A stretch of 33,790 nucleotides of DNA. It comes from Planctomycetota bacterium. Its GTDB lineage: Bacteria > Planctomycetota > JACQVV01. Location: assembly GCA_016209595.1 (NCBI GenBank), contig JACQVV010000382.1:1-33790 (forward strand). The letters are read 5' to 3'. A program made the position numbers and the translations under genes. The notes beneath the pieces were generated by a model that was not told the DNA's origin, searched no databases, and saw only the letters and a program-made list of their open reading frames with translations. Below are positions 6,226-14,236 of the stretch, piece by piece; position 1 is the first letter of the stretch; every line of letters begins with the position of its first letter.

Positions 6226-9200
6226 TCACGATCCTCGATCGAGCTCGCGCTGGGCGATCATCTCCGAGAGCGGCCGGACGAGCGACGGGTGGGTCTCCAG
6301 GAGGTCCAGGAAGTCGATCCGGTCGATCGAAAGGAGGTCGCAGGAGGATAGCGTGCGGACAGTCGCGTTCCGCGGGGCGCCGGAGAGGAGCGCCATCTCG
6401 CCGAAGGCGTCGGCGGTCTGGAGGAGGGCGAGCGTCCTCCCCCCGGCCTTGACCTCGGCGGCCCCGGAGCACAGGACATAAAAATGGTGCCCGGGCCTTC
6501 CCTCCCGGACGAGGACCTCGCCCTTGGCGGCGGAGAGGGGGCGGGCGATCCCGGCGAGAAGCCGGAGGCTCGCGCCGGAGAGCGCCGAGAAGAGGAACAC
6601 CCGGCGCAGGAAAAACAGCCGGTGCCAGAGCGAGAGCTCCGCCCCTCGATCGGGGTTCTCCCGCGGGCCGCGCGAGCCGATCGAGGGCGCGCTCCTCGAC
6701 ACATCCGGAACGTGCGAGGGCCCCGCGGCGCCCCGTCCGGCGAGCGCGGAGAGCCACGCCGAGACCGAGCGCGGGGCGAGGCGCGTCCGGTCGTAGACCT
6801 TATCGAGAGGAAGGGCGAGGCTGCCGGGGACCCGGGAAACGGGCGTCGCGGCGAGCCGGATGGTGCGCTCGAGCTCGACCGGCTCGCCCGCCGGGTCGAG
6901 CACGATCCAGACGCCGGCCGGCGGGGGCCACGGAGCTCCGTCGCCCATCTCGAGCGCTTCCGTCGCGAGCGGCTCGAGATCGAGGAGAGAGAATCGGCGG
7001 AAAAGGGATCCAGACTTCATGAGGATCGCGCGATCGAGGAGCGGGTCGTCGCCGCGGCGCGCGAGCGCGTTCTCCAGGCGCTCCACCCAGGGTTCGGGCG
7101 GGACGTCGTCCGGGTCGGGTTCCCGTCCCTCCAGGAGTGCGAGGACACGGACTCGCCAGGGGGACTGCAGGCTCTCGTCAAGAGCCTCCAGCGCGAAGCT
7201 CCGCTGTTCGGGTTCACCGGATGCCAGGGCGAGATGGACCTTGCGGAGCGGCCGGCCGGGATGAAGGAGCGACAGGAGAAGGAAGACGCGCTCCAGGGCT
7301 CTCTCGAAGCGGGTTGCCGCCTCCTCGCGGACGGGGCCAAGGGCGGCCCCGGAGATCGCCCGGACACGGCGGCATTCTTCGAGCTCGCCTTCGAGCGCGG
7401 CGCGTACCTTCCCTTCCTCGCCCGCGTCGCGGATCGGCGCGCCGTCGTGGCGGGCGCCTGCGCGACCCCGGACAAGGAGCGACCGGGCCGCCCGCAGGCG
7501 CAGTTCGCCGTCGGGATCGGCGAGGAGACCCAGGAGAATCTCGCGGCAGGAAGGGTCCGGGGTCTCCCCGAGAACCGAGATTGCCGCGGGGGAAAGCCCC
7601 GGCTCCCGGGCGGCAGAAACGAGTGCGGACCGGGCCTCGCCGCCCATGGCCAGGAGCGCCGAGCGCGCCTCGTGGAAGGTCTCCTCGCGGGCGAGTCCCC
7701 GCGCGCAGAGCTCCGCGAACCGGGGCGACAGCGTCCGGGCCGCGCTCGCGATCGTTTCGACGGGATGATCGGCTTCAAGGCGAGGGAGCTCCCGCCAGAG
7801 CGACTCGTCCCGCGAGTGGCCGATCACGGTCGCCGCGAGCCTCCGGAGCTCCGACTCGTCCGAGCCGAGCCATCGGGACACGCGGTCCCGGACCAGGGCG
7901 TCGGCGCCGCCCTCCGCGGCCAGACGGATAAGCACCTCCGCGGCGAGGCGCGGCGGCCCGTTCGCCAGGAGCCCGTCCCTCTCGGCGCTCGTGAGATCGT
8001 GGGCCGGCGAGCGGAGACGGGCGGCGAGGACCTCGACAGGCTCGTCCGGGTCCAGGGACTCCAGGAACCGGATGGTCTCGGGGACCGGGTCGCCGGAGAG
8101 GACCCGGATGGCCTCTGCCTTGAGCGCGGGTGTCCATTTCGACCACGCCCTTTCCACCGACCGAACGGTCTCGGCGGCGGTTTGGCCCTCCAGGAGCGCC
8201 AGCGCGAGGGCCGCCTGCTCCTGGGTGCCGCTCTCGATCTCCAGGTGGGCGAGTCTGCGGGCTTCCGCCGGCAGGACGGATTCCTCCGGCGCGCCCTCGG
8301 GGGCGTGGAGGCGCCGCGCCCGGAGCGCGGCCACGACCTCCAGGAGATACCCTCGCCGGGCCGCGAGACTCGCGGCGAGGACCGCGACGCTCCCGGCGGC
8401 AAGCAGGGTCGAGACGATCTGCCAGGTGACGAAAGCGGAACCGGCGAGGAGAGCGAGGCAGGCGATCGAAACCGCGGGCGGCTCGACGGCGCCGCGCACG
8501 ACGAGCGACGCGCGAGAGCGGATGGCGTCCGGGAGAGGCTGCGCGGCGACGGCCGTGATGGGCCGGAGCAGGTTGGGCCGCAGGAGCCGTTCGAGGAGAT
8601 AGAGGATGGCGACTGCGGCGAGGCCGGGGACGAGGATCGCGACGAGCGAGGCCATGGCGACGGTCGCCGGGTAGACGGCGAGAGCCGCTCCGACGCCGAG
8701 GCCGCGGATCACGAAGCGCGCGAGGGCGAGGTGGTAGACCACCGCCGCGGCGTGGAGCGCGGCAAAGAGATATCCCAGGAACGCGGCGATCCTGTCCGGA
8801 GGCCATGTCTCCTTGAGGCAGGCCCCCAGCTGAAAGCGCGTGAGCGTCGTGAGGACGTAACTTACGAAGGCGATGCCGATGAGAAGAAACGCGAAACGGT
8901 GGCCGAGGACCGCACGCCACGAGGCGGGCTTCGCGGCCATACTCGATGGCGCTTCGCGCATCTCGCCGCCGTGGGTGAAGAGGAGGAGGAGCATCAGAAG
9001 GGCCGAAATCCAGAGCATCTCGAGGGTCCCCGCGAGGGGGGCGAGGACCCCGGTGAGGAGCCCGCCCGAAAGGGCCCCGGAGCTCCCCATCGCGCCGATC
9101 ATGGGGAGCAGCCGGCGCGACGCTCGCGCGTCGAGCCGGCGGACGGCGAGGCCCACGCTGTCGACGCCCAGGAGGACGCTCGCGGGAGGGGCGAGGAGGA

Positions 9201-9534
9201 CGAGGAGGATCGTGCCGAGCCCGGGGAGGTAGTAGAAGATCGCACGGAGCGCGAGGACCGAGAGGGCGAGCGCGATCGTGACCGCCCTCGACAGCGCTCG
9301 CGTGGTGAGGCGGCGCTGGAGGGTCTCGTAGACGAAGGAGCCGGCGAGCCCCAGGAGCGCGCCGCCGAGGATGGCGTAGGGGAGACTCGCTGCCGGATAG
9401 GACGAGAGGAAGAGGCCGTCGGCGGCTGCGAAGAGGATGATGGTTGAGGCCCAGTAGAGCGCGGAATTCGCCCCGATCGCGAGGACAACCCGGCCTTCGC
9501 CCGGACGAATCGAGAGGTGCCTCGCGAGAGCCAC
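6226..9534 (-). CDS. NTT/MFS-like transporter - HEAT repeat - cyclic-nucleotide-binding fusion protein
   Basis: This 1102-residue protein has three regions. Residues about 10-405 hold roughly eleven to twelve hydrophobic helices resembling NTT-type (ATP/ADP translocase-like) or MFS carriers. About 440-830 is a soluble alpha-helical solenoid of degenerate HEAT repeats (for example RLAATVIGHSRDESLWREL). About 985-1095 is a cNMP-binding domain with the phosphate-binding cassette FGEMALLSGAPRNATVR, keeping the Glu and Arg that contact cAMP/cGMP. NTT-HEAT fusions with or without a cNMP domain are known in free-living bacteria, but their substrate is unknown. A membrane channel or carrier gated by cyclic nucleotide is a reasonable inference. 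It starts 7 bp after a methyltransferase gene on the same strand, implying an operon. The region around 905-955 is a low-complexity linker. Confidence 0.85.
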   Translation of the reverse strand: MALARHLSIRPGEGRVVLAIGANSALYWASTIILFAAADGLFLSSYPAASLPYAILGGALLGLAGSFVYETLQRRLTTRALSRAVTIALALSVLALRAIFYYLPGLGTILLVLLAPPASVLLGVDSVGLAVRRLDARASRRLLPMIGAMGSSGALSGGLLTGVLAPLAGTLEMLWISALLMLLLLFTHGGEMREAPSSMAAKPASWRAVLGHRFAFLLIGIAFVSYVLTTLTRFQLGACLKETWPPDRIAAFLGYLFAALHAAAVVYHLALARFVIRGLGVGAALAVYPATVAMASLVAILVPGLAAVAILYLLERLLRPNLLRPITAVAAQPLPDAIRSRASLVVRGAVEPPAVSIACLALLAGSAFVTWQIVSTLLAAGSVAVLAASLAARRGYLLEVVAALRARRLHAPEGAPEESVLPAEARRLAHLEIESGTQEQAALALALLEGQTAAETVRSVERAWSKWTPALKAEAIRVLSGDPVPETIRFLESLDPDEPVEVLAARLRSPAHDLTSAERDGLLANGPPRLAAEVLIRLAAEGGADALVRDRVSRWLGSDESELRRLAATVIGHSRDESLWRELPRLEADHPVETIASAARTLSPRFAELCARGLAREETFHEARSALLAMGGEARSALVSAAREPGLSPAAISVLGETPDPSCREILLGLLADPDGELRLRAARSLLVRGRAGARHDGAPIRDAGEEGKVRAALEGELEECRRVRAISGAALGPVREEAATRFERALERVFLLLSLLHPGRPLRKVHLALASGEPEQRSFALEALDESLQSPWRVRVLALLEGREPDPDDVPPEPWVERLENALARRGDDPLLDRAILMKSGSLFRRFSLLDLEPLATEALEMGDGAPWPPPAGVWIVLDPAGEPVELERTIRLAATPVSRVPGSLALPLDKVYDRTRLAPRSVSAWLSALAGRGAAGPSHVPDVSRSAPSIGSRGPRENPDRGAELSLWHRLFFLRRVFLFSALSGASLRLLAGIARPLSAAKGEVLVREGRPGHHFYVLCSGAAEVKAGGRTLALLQTADAFGEMALLSGAPRNATVRTLSSCDLLSIDRIDFLDLLETHPSLVRPLSEMIAQRELDRGS

Positions 9535-9541
9535 CGGCCTC

Positions 9542-10225
9542 CTACCGGGCGCCGCCCGCGCGCGGCCGGTGCCCGGTCACGATCTCGGAGACGATCGTAC
9601 CCTGCGTCACTGTTTCCCGGCGCACGTTCTGGAATCCAGCCCTCCCCACGAAGGGCGCGAGCTCGACGCCCCTGCAGCCGCCCAGAAGCGCCGGAGCGCG
9701 GCGGTAGATCCAGCTCCACAAGGCGTAGCTCGCGCCTCGTCCGGGGGCGAGGTTCGTGAGCACGAGCCGACCCCCGGGGCGGAGCACCCGGAAGAACTCC
9801 GCGAGCACCGGAAGAAAGTCCTCCTCCGGAAGGAGATCGAACAGGTAGCTGTTGAGCAGGACGTCGAAGGTGCCGCCCGCGAACTCCAGTCGGTGGGCGT
9901 CTCCGACCGCGAGGCGGTGGTTGGAGTGACCGGTCCTCGCTGCCCTCGCTCGCGCCCGCTCGAGCATGGCGGGCGTGAGGTCGATCCCCTCCACGCGGCC
10001 GGCCGGATTCGCGGCGAGGACCCGCGCGAAGGTCTCGCCCGTTCCCACGGCGACCTCAAGGACGCTCTCGGCGTCCCGGATGGCCGCCAGGGCGAGGCTT
10101 CGCGCGCGCGCGCGGTTCTCGGTGAAGAGGGACCAGAGGTCGTAGAGGGGCGCCAGCCGGGAATAGGCGGCGCGAACCTGGTCGGGACCCAGCCGGACGT
10201 CGAGGAAGGAGTGGGTGCGGCCCAT
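9542..10225 (-). CDS. Class I SAM-dependent methyltransferase (UbiE/Methyltransf_11 type)
   Basis: This 227-residue protein contains the SAM-binding motif I VLEVAVGTGETFARVL (55-70), an acidic end of strand beta-2 in VEGIDLTPAMLERARA, motif II-like LAVGDAHRLEFAGGTFDVLLNSY, and RVLRPGGRLVLTNL. This order is typical of UbiE/COQ5-like small-molecule methyltransferases. The substrate cannot be deduced. The ATG at 10225 has a clear AAGGA Shine-Dalgarno (near 10233-10239). Its 5' end lies 27 bp from the divergent tyrS start, so the tyrS -35 region must lie inside this coding sequence. It is probably the first gene of an operon with the NTT-HEAT protein. Confidence 0.85.
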   Translation of the reverse strand: MGRTHSFLDVRLGPDQVRAAYSRLAPLYDLWSLFTENRARARSLALAAIRDAESVLEVAVGTGETFARVLAANPAGRVEGIDLTPAMLERARARAARTGHSNHRLAVGDAHRLEFAGGTFDVLLNSYLFDLLPEEDFLPVLAEFFRVLRPGGRLVLTNLAPGRGASYALWSWIYRRAPALLGGCRGVELAPFVGRAGFQNVRRETVTQGTIVSEIVTGHRPRAGGAR

Positions 10226-10240
10226 CGCTGTCCTTCCTTA

Positions 10241-10246
10241 TATACT
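10241..10246 (+). promoter_or_regulatory. Candidate tyrS -10 element giving a leaderless transcript
   Basis: TATACT lies exactly 6 nt before the tyrS ATG, which would put transcription start at or within a base of the start codon. No -35 match is seen at the expected distance, and no Shine-Dalgarno precedes the gene. The same TA-rich stretch could serve the divergent methyltransferase promoter. Confidence 0.45.
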
Positions 10247-10252
10247 CTCGGC

Positions 10253-11488
10253 ATGTCCGAAACCAATGTCCTCTCGACCCTCCGGGAGCGCGGCTTCGTC
10301 GAGCAGGTGACCGACGAGGCGGGCCTGGCGAAGGCACTGGAGTCGCCGCTCACCTGCTACGTCGGCTACGACCCCACGGCGCGGAGCCTTCACGCCGGAA
10401 ACCTCGTCACGATCATGGCGCTCGCCCACCTCCAGCGGGCCGGGCATCGCGTGATCGCGATCGTGGGCGGCGGCACGGGGCTGATCGGCGACCCCAGCGG
10501 AAAGACGGAGATGCGACAGGTCCTCACCAGCGAGAGGATTGCCGAGAACATCGCGGGGGTACGGCGGCAGCTCGAACGATTCCTCGCGCTCGACGGCGTT
10601 CGGGGCCTCATGCTCGACAACGCCGACTGGCTCGCGCCGTGGAGCTACATCGATTTCCTGCGCGAGATCGGGCGCCACTTCTCCGTGAACCGGATGCTCG
10701 CGGCCGAGAGCTACAAGGCGCGCCTCGAGACGGGACTCAACTTCATCGAGTTCAACTACATGCTGCTCCAGGCCTATGACTTCCTCCACCTCTACAGGGA
10801 GCACGGGTGCCGGCTAGAGCTCGGCGGGAGCGACCAGTGGGGGAACATCGTGGCCGGGATCGACCTCATCCGGCGCGTGACCGGCGGGGAGGCCTATGGG
10901 CTCACCTTCCCCCTCATCACCACCTCGACGGGGGCGAAGATGGGAAAGACCGCCGCGGGGGCCGTCTGGCTCGACCCGGAGCTGCTGAAACCCTTCGACT
11001 ACTACCAGTACTGGGTGAACGTCACCGACGCCGACGTTGGACGGTTCCTCGCCCTTTTCACGTTCCTCCCGACGGAGGAGGTCCGGCGGCTCACGTCGCT
11101 CGAGGGCGCCGAGCTTCGCGAGGCGAAACAGGTCCTCGCCTTCGAGGCGACGCGGATCTGCCACGGCGAGAAGGCTGCCGAGGAGGCCCGCCAAGGCGCG
11201 CAGGCCCTCTTCTCGGGAGGCGGCGGCGAGGAGAGCGTGCCGACCTCCGACATCGACCCGAGGCACCTCACGCACGGGCTCCTGGTCGTGGATCTCCTTG
11301 CCCAGACGGGGCTCGCCTCCTCGAAGAGCGACGCGCGGCGCAAGGTCGAGCAAGGGGGCGCCTACGTCAACGATGTCCGGATCGATTCGATCGAACGGAC
11401 GCTTTCCCGAGACGACTTCCCCGGCGGACGCTGCATGCTCCGGGCGGGGAAGAAGAAGCACCACCGGCTGCGGCTCGCGGAGGGGTGA
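10253..11488 (+). CDS. tyrS: Tyrosyl-tRNA synthetase
   Basis: The protein is 411 residues from the ATG at 10253; longer upstream starts are unsupported. It is a class I synthetase: the HIGH-type motif is SLHAGN (45-50), the tyrosine-binding segments FIEFNYMLLQAYDF (164-177) and GGSDQWGNI (191-199) are intact, and the KMSKS-type loop is K229-MGKT. A C-terminal S4 RNA-binding domain begins near 345 (SSKSDARRKVEQGGAYVN). It charges tRNA-Tyr in the cytoplasm. It lacks a Shine-Dalgarno and has a TATACT box 6 nt upstream, consistent with a leaderless message. It is divergent from the methyltransferase gene and convergent with the VapBC pair, so it is probably monocistronic. Confidence 0.96.
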   Translation: MSETNVLSTLRERGFVEQVTDEAGLAKALESPLTCYVGYDPTARSLHAGNLVTIMALAHLQRAGHRVIAIVGGGTGLIGDPSGKTEMRQVLTSERIAENIAGVRRQLERFLALDGVRGLMLDNADWLAPWSYIDFLREIGRHFSVNRMLAAESYKARLETGLNFIEFNYMLLQAYDFLHLYREHGCRLELGGSDQWGNIVAGIDLIRRVTGGEAYGLTFPLITTSTGAKMGKTAAGAVWLDPELLKPFDYYQYWVNVTDADVGRFLALFTFLPTEEVRRLTSLEGAELREAKQVLAFEATRICHGEKAAEEARQGAQALFSGGGGEESVPTSDIDPRHLTHGLLVVDLLAQTGLASSKSDARRKVEQGGAYVNDVRIDSIERTLSRDDFPGGRCMLRAGKKKHHRLRLAEG

Positions 11489-11529
11489 GAAACCGCGACG
11501 ACTCCCCGAACCGCGGAGATTGGGTCCAG

Positions 11530-12069
11530 CTATCGGGTGGGCTCTTGGAGTGCGGAGCCGATATCGGCGGGGCGGAAGAGCGAGAGTTCGACAACGCGCT
11601 CAAAATCGCCGTCCGCCGACGCGATCGCGCGAACACCCCGCTTCAGCGCCGTCGCGGCGATCAGAGAGTCATTCACCAGGAGACCGTGTCGTTCCCGCAG
11701 TGCCGCCGACGCGAGGAGATCGGGCCATGTGAGGGGAAGAACTTCGATGCACAGGAGCGGGATCCGCTCGACCTGCTCCTGGTAGATGTGCAGGCTGCGC
11801 ACGACGTCCGGTTTCCGCCGGAGCTTCGCAGGCATGTTTCCGGGAGAGACATGCCTTCCGGCCAGCGCCTCCGCCATCATGAGACGGTGGGCTACCTCGG
11901 CGAGGACCACGACCGATGTGACGGCCTTGATGTCTCCGCTCTCACAGCGCGCCAGGAACAGGCGACAGTCGGCGGAAGCTCCGGTGAAGTGATAGACGAA
12001 GATCGTCGAATCAACGAAAACTGTGGTTCCGGGGTCGATCTCGTCAAGCGCCGAGGAAGCCATCTTCAT
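11530..12069 (-). CDS. vapC: VapC-like PIN-domain ribonuclease toxin
   Basis: This 179-residue PIN domain has the acidic tetrad in order: D20 in TVFVDSTIFVYH, E58 in VVVLAEVAHRL, D134 in LLVNDSLIAATAL, and D153/D155 in ASADGDFERV. It is somewhat longer than the usual 130-150 residues because of an insert around 65-105. PIN toxins cleave RNA (often tRNA or rRNA) with Mg2+ or Mn2+. The start overlaps the antitoxin gene by 26 bp, so translation is coupled. ATG at 12069 or two codons later are both possible. The gene converges with tyrS with about 40 bp between them and no obvious intrinsic terminator. Confidence 0.88.
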   Translation of the reverse strand: MKMASSALDEIDPGTTVFVDSTIFVYHFTGASADCRLFLARCESGDIKAVTSVVVLAEVAHRLMMAEALAGRHVSPGNMPAKLRRKPDVVRSLHIYQEQVERIPLLCIEVLPLTWPDLLASAALRERHGLLVNDSLIAATALKRGVRAIASADGDFERVVELSLFRPADIGSALQEPTR

Positions 12070-12289
12070 CGGCCATGATCCGGACGACGTCGCGGCGATC
12101 GAGCGAGAGGGCGCCCCAGCTCGACTCGACGATCCCCTTTTTGCTCGAGCCTTCGCTCTTGTCGGATAGATACTGCTCGACGGCCTCCGCGAGGACCTCG
12201 CTGATCTGCCTGTCCTGCCTCGCCGCTGCGAGCTTCACGCGGCGGAACAGGGACTCGTCCATCACGGTACTGACCTTTCGTCTCTTCAT
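12044..12289 (-). CDS. vapB: VapB-like ribbon-helix-helix antitoxin
   Basis: This 81-residue protein begins KRRKVSTVMDESLFRRVKLA, a ribbon-helix-helix N-terminus, followed by helices through EAVEQYL (about residue 41). After a SEGSSKK linker comes a C-terminal tail with SSWGALSLDRRDVVRIM, the part that would wrap the PIN toxin. RHH antitoxins bind their own promoter as dimers, and a tandem 8-bp repeat sits in the promoter spacer just upstream. The -10 element ends 6 nt before the ATG, so the message is probably leaderless. It is first in a two-gene operon with vapC. Confidence 0.85.
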   Translation of the reverse strand: MKRRKVSTVMDESLFRRVKLAAARQDRQISEVLAEAVEQYLSDKSEGSSKKGIVESSWGALSLDRRDVVRIMADEDGFLGA

Positions 12290-12295
12290 GGCAAG

Positions 12296-12324
12296 ATATT
12301 AGCCTGAAAGCCTGAAACCGTCAA
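12296..12324 (-). promoter_or_regulatory. vapBC promoter with tandem-repeat operator
   Basis: Reverse-strand TTGACG (12319-12324), a 17-nt spacer and TAATAT (12296-12301) form a near-consensus sigma-70 promoter. The spacer consists of two perfect 8-bp direct repeats (GCCTGAAA on the plus strand at 12302-12309 and 12310-12317), a plausible autoregulatory site for the RHH antitoxin. The -10 ends 6 nt before the start codon. Confidence 0.75.
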
Positions 12325-12399
12325 GCCAACCTGACGCCGGTGGAAGTGCCCACCGCGACGCCGGCCAGCGCCCCGCAGATCGGACGAGGCGTGAGAAAT

Positions 12400-12414
12400 G
12401 CGGGCAAGACCCGC
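12400..12414 (-). terminator. Putative terminator of the HNH-aminopeptidase operon
   Basis: One base after the aminopeptidase stop codon is a 5-bp GC stem (GCGGG/CCCGC, loop TCTTG), followed in the reverse direction by ATTTCTC. A second 6-bp hairpin lies at 12338-12355. The U-rich tail is short, so efficiency is uncertain. Confidence 0.45.
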
Positions 12415-12415
12415 G

Positions 12416-13522
12416 TCAGGCCGGGTCGAGCGCCCGCAAGTTCTCCGGCACGAACCGCCCGTCCTTGCGAACGAGCTCGCCGTCGAACCAGATCTCGCCG
12501 CCCCCGTAGTCGGGGCGCTGGATCTGTACGAGGTCCCAGTGGACCTCGGAGCGGTTCCCGTTGTCGGCTTCCTCGTAGGCGTTCCCGGGAGTGAAGTGGA
12601 AGCTCCCGGCGATCTTCTCGTCGAAAAGGATGTCCTTCATGGGGCGGAGGATCTGCGGGTTGAAGGCGATCGAGAACTCCCCCACGTAGCGGGCCCCCGG
12701 GTCGGTGTCGAGGATCTCGGCGAGGCCTTTCGGGTCGTCCGCGGAGGTCTCGACGATCTTCCCCTTGCGGAACGAAAGGCGAACGTCCTGGAACGTGCGG
12801 CCGAGGTAGATCGTCGGGGCGTTGAACCGTACCGTGCCCTCGACCGAGTCCTTGACCGGCGCGGTGAAGCACTCGCCGTCGGGGAGGTTTTTCTCCCCGG
12901 TGCAGGGGATGACGGGGATGCCGCGGATCGAGAAGGAAAGGTCGGTGCCGGGACCGACGATCCGCACGCGGTCGGTCCGAGACATCCGATCGGCGAGGGG
13001 ACGGACTCGCTCGCGCATCTCGGCGTAGTCGACCAGGCACACCCGGAAGAAGAAGTCCTCGAAGGCCTCGGTGGACATCTGGGCCAGCTGAGCCATGGAA
13101 CTCGTCGGCCAGCGGAGCACGACCCACTTCGTTTTCGGCACGCGGACCTCGAAGTGGACGGGCTTGAGCCAGAGGGACTGGTAGGTCTTCATCTGGGGAC
13201 CCGCGACGTCTCCCATCTCCGAAACATTCCGGCTCCCGCGGATCCCGACGTAGGCGTCCATCTTCTCCATGCGAGCGCGCTCGAGCTCGCCGATGAGGCG
13301 GACGGAAGCCTCGTCGCCGCCGGCAACGAGCTCCCGGAAAACCTGGTTCGATTTCGAATCGACGACAGGGAGGCCCCCGGCCCGGCGCGCCGCCCGCACG
13401 ACCTCGATCGCGAAGGCGGGCGGTACGTCGAAGGTCTCGACGAGCACCTTCTCCCCCGGCGCGAGCCGGAGAGAATGCCGGACGATGGTGTCGGCGAGCT
13501 CCCGGTACCTCGGGTCCGCCAT
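12416..13522 (-). CDS. M29-family metallo-aminopeptidase (AmpS/aminopeptidase T type)
   Basis: This 368-residue protein is slightly shorter than typical M29 enzymes (about 400). By position the metal-binding set is visible: E218 in PDGECFTAPV, E282 in YVGEFSIAFNP, H309 and Y316 in SFHFTPGNAY, and H328 and D330 in SEVHWDLVQ, matching the ligand order known for Thermus aminopeptidase T. These enzymes bind two divalent metals and remove N-terminal residues from peptides in the cytoplasm. The gene begins 4 bp after the HNH nuclease gene on the same strand and ends at a hairpin. No signal peptide is seen. Confidence 0.92.
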   Translation of the reverse strand: MADPRYRELADTIVRHSLRLAPGEKVLVETFDVPPAFAIEVVRAARRAGGLPVVDSKSNQVFRELVAGGDEASVRLIGELERARMEKMDAYVGIRGSRNVSEMGDVAGPQMKTYQSLWLKPVHFEVRVPKTKWVVLRWPTSSMAQLAQMSTEAFEDFFFRVCLVDYAEMRERVRPLADRMSRTDRVRIVGPGTDLSFSIRGIPVIPCTGEKNLPDGECFTAPVKDSVEGTVRFNAPTIYLGRTFQDVRLSFRKGKIVETSADDPKGLAEILDTDPGARYVGEFSIAFNPQILRPMKDILFDEKIAGSFHFTPGNAYEEADNGNRSEVHWDLVQIQRPDYGGGEIWFDGELVRKDGRFVPENLRALDPA

Positions 13523-13526
13523 GCTG

Positions 13527-14141
13527 CTAGCTCTCGAGCTCCGTGTTCCAGTACGCCTCGGAGATGAACTTCTCCCAGGAGTGGAGCTTCCGGCAGACCG
13601 GGATCGAGAGGACCGGGTTCCAGGAAGGTCTGTGGGGCCGCCGGCGCAACCGGAGTCCCGATTCGTCCGGGGTGCGGTTTCCCTTGCGCTTGTTGCAGCG
13701 CAGGCAGGCGAGGACGCAGTTCGTCCAGGTGTTCTTGCCGCCCCGGGAGAGCGGGAGCACGTGGTCGATCGAGAGCTCCGGGGTGCCCGGCTGGGCCCCG
13801 CAGTACTGGCAGGTGTAGCTGTCGCGCCGGTAGATGTTCTTGCGCGTGAAGGGGACCTGCTTCCTGGGGAAGCCGTCGAAACCGCGGAGGAGGATCACTT
13901 CCGGCACTCGGAGCACCAGGCTCACGGTGCGGACCGCGGGCTCTCCGGAGGCGACCGAGAGGTCGGCCCAGGACTGGAAGTCGTACGCCTCGAGGGTCTC
14001 GGGAGAGATCGCGTGCGCGGCGCCGGAATAGAGGAGGCAGAGCGCTTTCCGGACCGTCGTGGTCTGGATCGCCACCCAAAAGCGGTTCAGGACCAGGGTC
14101 GGCTGGCCAAGGACATTGGGAAGGGAGAGGGCTACGCTCAT
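13527..14141 (-). CDS. HNH endonuclease (HNH_5 type)
   Basis: This 204-residue protein has an HNH zinc-finger nuclease motif in its C-terminal half: C111-x2-C114, LSIDHVLPLSRGG with D126-H127, N141, and C146-x2-C149, ending NKRKGNRTP. About 100 N-terminal residues (LVLNRFWVAIQ, KALCLLYSGAA, RVPEVILL) form the conserved preamble found in a widespread family of chromosomal HNH proteins annotated only as HNH endonucleases. Its biological role is unknown; it is not an obvious restriction enzyme or homing endonuclease. The ATG at 14141 follows an AT-richer stretch (CGTTTATTAGC) that may contain a -10. It is first in an operon with the M29 aminopeptidase. Confidence 0.88.
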   Translation of the reverse strand: MSVALSLPNVLGQPTLVLNRFWVAIQTTTVRKALCLLYSGAAHAISPETLEAYDFQSWADLSVASGEPAVRTVSLVLRVPEVILLRGFDGFPRKQVPFTRKNIYRRDSYTCQYCGAQPGTPELSIDHVLPLSRGGKNTWTNCVLACLRCNKRKGNRTPDESGLRLRRRPHRPSWNPVLSIPVCRKLHSWEKFISEAYWNTELES

Positions 14142-14217
14142 CTACGTTCCGGAAGCTAATAAACGCAAAAAGTCTACACGAGGGAGGTCGCAACGTCCAC
14201 GCTCTCTCCCTGCGAGG

Positions 14218-14236
14218 GGAGCGCTTGACGCGCTCC
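14218..14236 (-). terminator. Putative hairpin terminator after the kinase-phosphoesterase gene
   Basis: A perfect 7-bp stem (GGAGCGC/GCGCTCC, 5-nt loop) overlaps the last base of the stop codon. A second small hairpin (CCCT/AGGG) lies near 14207-14218. There is no U tract, as is common in GC-rich genomes, so this is tentative. Confidence 0.35.

Noticed and set aside
6484..9447. A 987-codon open frame on the plus strand opposite the NTT-HEAT gene
   Set aside because: It is an antisense shadow produced by GC-rich codon use. The protein is Arg/Glu-rich low complexity without domains, while the opposite strand encodes clear membrane, HEAT and cNMP domains.
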